A model generated the notes under the pieces. It saw nothing but the letters and a program-made list of their open reading frames with translations, searched no databases and was not told where the DNA came from. Below, one piece after another: positions 60,885 to 64,000 of a stretch of DNA of 64,000 nt; the first letter of the stretch is position 1; every line of letters begins with the position of its first letter. Origin of the DNA: Paenibacillus silagei (GTDB lineage: Bacteria; Bacillota; Bacilli; Paenibacillales; Paenibacillaceae); assembly GCF_017874735.1 (NCBI RefSeq), contig NZ_JAGGLV010000009.1, positions 186,001-250,000 of the forward strand, given 5' to 3'. The position numbers were made by a program, and so were the translations under genes.

Positions 60885-61991
60885 ATGCATACTGATCTAG
60901 CCATACCTTCACAGCCTAAGCAATCTCTCATTCATTCCCGTTACGGCTTCATGGCTGTTATAGGCGTCCTGTTCATTATCACCCTGCTGTCTGCCGGGGC
61001 TGCGGTCTCCTTCGGCCAGGTGGACATTCCTGTCTCCCAATCCTACCGGATTCTGCTTCATCACATCACAGGCATCCAGATTGGAGATATGCAGGAGCTG
61101 ACGAACGGTTCTTTCGTGGATATTATCTGGAAAATCCGCTTCCCGCGTGTCCTGATGGCGATGTTCATCGGCGCCGGACTTACGCTGTGCGGGACGATCA
61201 TGCAGGCGGCAGTACAGAATCCCCTGGCTGATCCATACATACTCGGTATCTCCTCCGGCGCTTCGCTGGGCGCAACCTTCGCCATCCTGATCGGCTTCGG
61301 CTCGATGGGGCTGCTCGGCCAGTCGGGAGTCGCCTTTTGGGCTTTTGCAGGAGCGGTTGGCGCTTCTCTGCTAGTCCTCACACTTGCCAGTGCGGGCGGC
61401 AAAATGACCTCCGTCAAGCTGGTGCTGGCCGGGATGGTCATTAACGCTCTATGTACCGCTTTTGCCAACTTCATTGTCTATTTCGCGAACAATGCCGAAG
61501 GCATTAAGACAGTTACCTTCTGGACGATGGGCAGCCTGGCCGCCTCCAGCTGGGACAAGCTGCCGCTGATCTCGGTCACCGTCCTGCTCGCCGTTATCCT
61601 GTTCCTCTCGCAGTTCCGTGTGCTGAATGCCATGCTGCTAGGAGATGAGGCGGCGGTTACGCTGGGCATTCATCTGGGTGCCTACCGCAGAGTCTACATG
61701 ATTCTCACAGCACTGATTACCGGCGTTATGGTAGCAAGCTGCGGGATGATCGGCTTCGTGGGACTGATTATCCCCCATCTGGTGCGGGGACTGGTAGGCT
61801 CGGACCACCGCAGGCTGCTGCCGGCGTCGATTCTGTTCGGAGCGATCTTCCTGATCTGGACGGACGTCATTGCCCGGACCATCGTACCGAATGTGGAGCT
61901 GCCGATCGGGATCATTACCGCCCTGATTGGAGCGCCGATGTTCATGTACATGCTGATTAGAAAAGGCTACGCCTTCGGAGGGAAAAGCTGA
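60885..61991 (+). CDS. FecCD-type siderophore ABC permease
   Basis: A 368-residue permease with about ten helices. It has the family segments RFPRVLMAMFIGAGLTLCGT, QNPLADPYILGISSGASLGA, and GFVGLIIPHLVRGLVGSDHR (coupling loop). AAGGAG lies 13 bp before the ATG. A single permease gene suggests a homodimer. Its stop overlaps the ATPase start by 1 bp. Confidence 0.93.
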   Translation: MHTDLAIPSQPKQSLIHSRYGFMAVIGVLFIITLLSAGAAVSFGQVDIPVSQSYRILLHHITGIQIGDMQELTNGSFVDIIWKIRFPRVLMAMFIGAGLTLCGTIMQAAVQNPLADPYILGISSGASLGATFAILIGFGSMGLLGQSGVAFWAFAGAVGASLLVLTLASAGGKMTSVKLVLAGMVINALCTAFANFIVYFANNAEGIKTVTFWTMGSLAASSWDKLPLISVTVLLAVILFLSQFRVLNAMLLGDEAAVTLGIHLGAYRRVYMILTALITGVMVASCGMIGFVGLIIPHLVRGLVGSDHRRLLPASILFGAIFLIWTDVIARTIVPNVELPIGIITALIGAPMFMYMLIRKGYAFGGKS

Positions 61992-62758
61992 TGAATCTGA
62001 ATGTTGAACGGCTAAGCGTCTCTTTCGGTGAGGCGAAGATTGTGCAGGAGGTCTCGCTGAGGGTGCAAAATAAGCAATTCGTCGGTCTGATCGGCCCGAA
62101 CGGCTGCGGCAAATCGACGCTGCTCAAAAGCATCTACAAAGTCATCAAGCCCCGTCATGGAGAGGTCTTCCTCTCTGAGCTTAATGTGATCAAGGCCAGC
62201 CCAAAGCTTGTTGCCCGGAAGCTGGGCGTAGTCGGCCAGTTCAACGAGCTGAGCTTCGACTTCACCGTTCGTGAGATGGTGGCAATGGGCCGGACACCCC
62301 ATAAAGGCATGCTGGAAAACGACAGCCAGCAGGACGCTGACATTGTCTCGGCCGCACTCCGCAAGGTCAATCTGGAGGGGCACACAGGCCGCAGCTATAA
62401 CTCCTTATCCGGCGGCGAGAAGCAGCGTGTCATTCTGGCGCGTGTGCTGGCCCAGCAGCCGGAATTCATGATTCTGGACGAACCGACCAACCATCTGGAT
62501 ATCAAATACCAGCTGCAGATTCTGAATATCGTCCGAAAGCTGGATATCGGCATTCTCGCCGCCCTCCATGATCTCACCCTGGCCGCTGAATACTGCGACT
62601 ATCTGTATGTTATGAAGGAAGGCCGGGTCGCAGCCAGCGGAGTCCCTGAGGATATTCTAACGAAGGAATTAATCCGCGAGGTCTTCGATGTGGAGTGTGA
62701 GACCTACCGCAATCCGGTCACTGGAGCACTGGGTATCGCTTATCTGGAGACAAAGTAG
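61991..62758 (+). CDS. Iron-siderophore ABC transporter ATP-binding protein
   Basis: A 255-residue FecE/FhuC-type ATPase. It has Walker A GPNGCGKSTLLKSI, Q-loop GQFNELSFDF, signature NSLSGGEKQRV, Walker B EFMILDEPTNHLD, and H-loop ALHDLTLA. It pairs with the permease it overlaps (TGATG). The three-gene uptake system lacks a reductase gene here. Confidence 0.94.
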   Translation: MNLNVERLSVSFGEAKIVQEVSLRVQNKQFVGLIGPNGCGKSTLLKSIYKVIKPRHGEVFLSELNVIKASPKLVARKLGVVGQFNELSFDFTVREMVAMGRTPHKGMLENDSQQDADIVSAALRKVNLEGHTGRSYNSLSGGEKQRVILARVLAQQPEFMILDEPTNHLDIKYQLQILNIVRKLDIGILAALHDLTLAAEYCDYLYVMKEGRVAASGVPEDILTKELIREVFDVECETYRNPVTGALGIAYLETK

Positions 62759-62785
62759 CTCTCAGCTTAATGACAGGTTACACTT

Positions 62786-62834
62786 AGGCAGACTGAGAAG
62801 CGGCGCTTACCGCCGCCCCTTAGTCTGCCTGTTT
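62786..62834. terminator. Terminator shared by siderophore operon and response regulator
   Basis: AGGCAGACT-GCGGCG and CGCCGC-AGTCTGCCT form a stem, with GTTTTGT after it on the + strand. Its right arm lies inside the last codons of the convergent response regulator gene. Confidence 0.75.
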
Positions 62835-63650
62835 TGTGTGACTGTCCCCTGCCGCTTCCCCGCTGTTCTGTCCAAGGCCGTACCGCTCCTGGTAGTAGCT
62901 GGGTGTGCAGCCTGCGTACTTCTTGAAGATTGCAATGAAGTATTTGTAATCTTTATAGCCGACATCGGCGGCAATGGCATACACCTTATCCTCTCCGCTG
63001 CGCAGCAGATCCATCGCCTTCTGTATACGGTAACGGTTCAGAAAATCGTTGAAGGTATAGGTCGTTTCGCTTTTGAACTTCTGATTCAAGTAAGTGGCGC
63101 TTACTCCCAGGCTTTCCACGAGATCCTTAATCCCGATTTTCTCCGCATAATGCTCCTGAACATACCGGATCATCCTCGACACGTAACGGGACGATTTCCC
63201 GGGGAGCTTAACGACAGAAGCTTGTAGCGCTTCCCCGTTAGCAGCGCCTGATGTCAGCACAGCCGAGTACTGCCGCTTCATCGCTAGCTGCCCCTTGGCC
63301 CGCTCCAGTGCAGCGAGTAGCTGCTCCTGCTCCAGCGGCTTCAGCAGGTACTCGGTAACCCCAAGCCGGATGGCATCCTTAGCCAGCCTGAACTCATCGT
63401 AGCCGGACAGGATAATGTAGCTGCAATCGGCTTCCTCTACACTCTGCTCAATCATACCAATTCCGTCCAGCAGCGGCATATTCACGTCAACAATGACGAT
63501 ATCCGGCCGGAGCTCGGCGATCTGGCGCAGTCCGTCCTCGCCATTCTCGGCTTCCCCGACCACGACACAGCCGGCTCCCATCCAATCGAAGGTGAACCGC
63601 AGCCCCTTGCGGATCATCTCCTCATCCTCTACCAGCAGCACCTTGAACAT
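62820..63650 (-). CDS. Two-component response regulator, AraC-type
   Basis: A 276-residue regulator. The receiver is at 1-118 with VEDEE and the phospho-acceptor Asp55 in DIVIVDVNMP. A short linker leads to the AraC DNA-binding domain (KIGIKDLVESLGVSATYLNQ and KVYAIAADVGYKDYKYFIAI). AGGAGACAG precedes the ATG at 63650; the longer frame overlaps the kinase gene. It is shorter than the 547-residue regulator at 8786 because the middle region is missing. The kinase stop is 29 bp inside this gene's 5' end. Its targets are unknown. Confidence 0.92.
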   Translation of the reverse strand: MFKVLLVEDEEMIRKGLRFTFDWMGAGCVVVGEAENGEDGLRQIAELRPDIVIVDVNMPLLDGIGMIEQSVEEADCSYIILSGYDEFRLAKDAIRLGVTEYLLKPLEQEQLLAALERAKGQLAMKRQYSAVLTSGAANGEALQASVVKLPGKSSRYVSRMIRYVQEHYAEKIGIKDLVESLGVSATYLNQKFKSETTYTFNDFLNRYRIQKAMDLLRSGEDKVYAIAADVGYKDYKYFIAIFKKYAGCTPSYYQERYGLGQNSGEAAGDSHTKQAD

Positions 63651-64000
63651 CTGTCTCCTCCTTCCGGTATGGCAATCTGAATGTAACGACTGTGCCTTCT
63701 CCCTGCGTGCTATCCACCTCAATACCGTAACGGTCGCCGTACATCAGCACAAGCCGCCTGTGCAGATTATGCAGCCCGATATGCGGGGCACGGTTATTCT
63801 GTGAATGCATGATTGCTTGCACCTCCGCAAGCCGCTCCCTGCTCATTCCTCCGGCATTATCCTTCACCTCAAGGATAAGATCCTTCCCCTCTACCCAGCC
63901 CAGCACCGTAACCGCTACCGATTGGCGCTGGCGGTAGCCGTACTTAATCGTATTCTCAATCACCGGCTGGAGCATCAGCCGGGGTACGAGCGCCGTCCGG
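63622..64000 (-). CDS. Sensor histidine kinase, C-terminal part (truncated by window end)
   Basis: Only the last 125 residues are in the window. They form the HATPase domain, with the N box in PVIENTIKYGYRQRQ, G1 box DNAGGMSRERL, and G2 region GEGTVVTFRLPYR. The sequence PRLMLQPVIENT is typical of YesM-like kinases. The gene continues past 64000 on the minus strand. It overlaps the response regulator by 29 bp and is its probable partner. Confidence 0.88.
   Translation of the reverse strand, partial: RTALVPRLMLQPVIENTIKYGYRQRQSVAVTVLGWVEGKDLILEVKDNAGGMSRERLAEVQAIMHSQNNRAPHIGLHNLHRRLVLMYGDRYGIEVDSTQGEGTVVTFRLPYRKEETDVQGAAGRG

Overview
The window looks like chromosomal DNA from a Paenibacillus-type Firmicute. 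The basis is strong AGGAGG-type ribosome binding sites, frequent GTG/TTG starts, a moderately high GC look, many AraC-type response regulators with YesM-type kinases, ECF sigma factors, and families common in that group (CD3324, DUF3021 with LytTR, DUF4179, zinc-dependent phospholipase C-like proteins). Taxonomy is inferred from gene content; no search was run.

Layout. 1-450: tandem array of eight 52-bp hairpin units. 523-1330 (-): Sm-like small protein and a divergent ClpP. 1505-3226 (+): ECF sigma factor and an extended SDR. 3206-5293 (-): chemotaxis receptor. 5460-6102 (+): YdeI-like gene with an overlapping upstream ORF. 6103-6840: gene-free, with repeats. 6841-19305: a large amino-sugar locus. 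On the - strand it holds two sugar ABC permeases, a lipoprotein binding protein, a sensor kinase/response regulator pair, nagB and nagA. On the + strand, divergently, it holds a COG4821 SIS protein, a GH20 hexosaminidase and a GNAT protein. The exoenzyme, uptake, sensing and GlcNAc-6-P to fructose-6-P steps are together; only the ABC ATPase is missing. 19393-22537: SDR with AraC regulator, then a phospholipase C-like gene. 22979-24547: proline-rich small protein and GT4 glycosyltransferase.

24716-27429 holds what I consider the most interesting system: an HTH plus helical-repeat receptor (AimR/AloR-like), a 47-aa exported pro-peptide overlapping its 3' end and finishing in GHGTGDG, and a secreted stalk-domain protein, all in one direction. 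It looks like an RRNPP-type peptide quorum-sensing cassette.

27758-39727: UbiD decarboxylase, LtrA, flavoprotein, an AprX-like subtilase and a divergent unknown gene bracketed by a 64-bp direct repeat, amidase, LytTR/DUF3021, CD3324 with a structured leader, and PepF. 39871-48037: DUF1801, kinase-like phosphotransferase and lipoprotein esterase operon, ECF sigma with DUF4179 anti-sigma, GH16 glucanase, an unknown acidic protein, class I aldolase. 48410-55435: luciferase-like oxidoreductase, M16C peptidase, DUF4180, VOC protein, tRNA-Lys(CUU), APC permease. 55643-59461: serine hydrolase and three-gene ABC exporter. 59572-62758: siderophore uptake genes around a double Fur box. 62820-64000: response regulator and truncated sensor kinase.

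A dispersed hairpin repeat with 51-52 bp unit spacing occurs at five or six intergenic sites and is the main unexplained non-coding structure.
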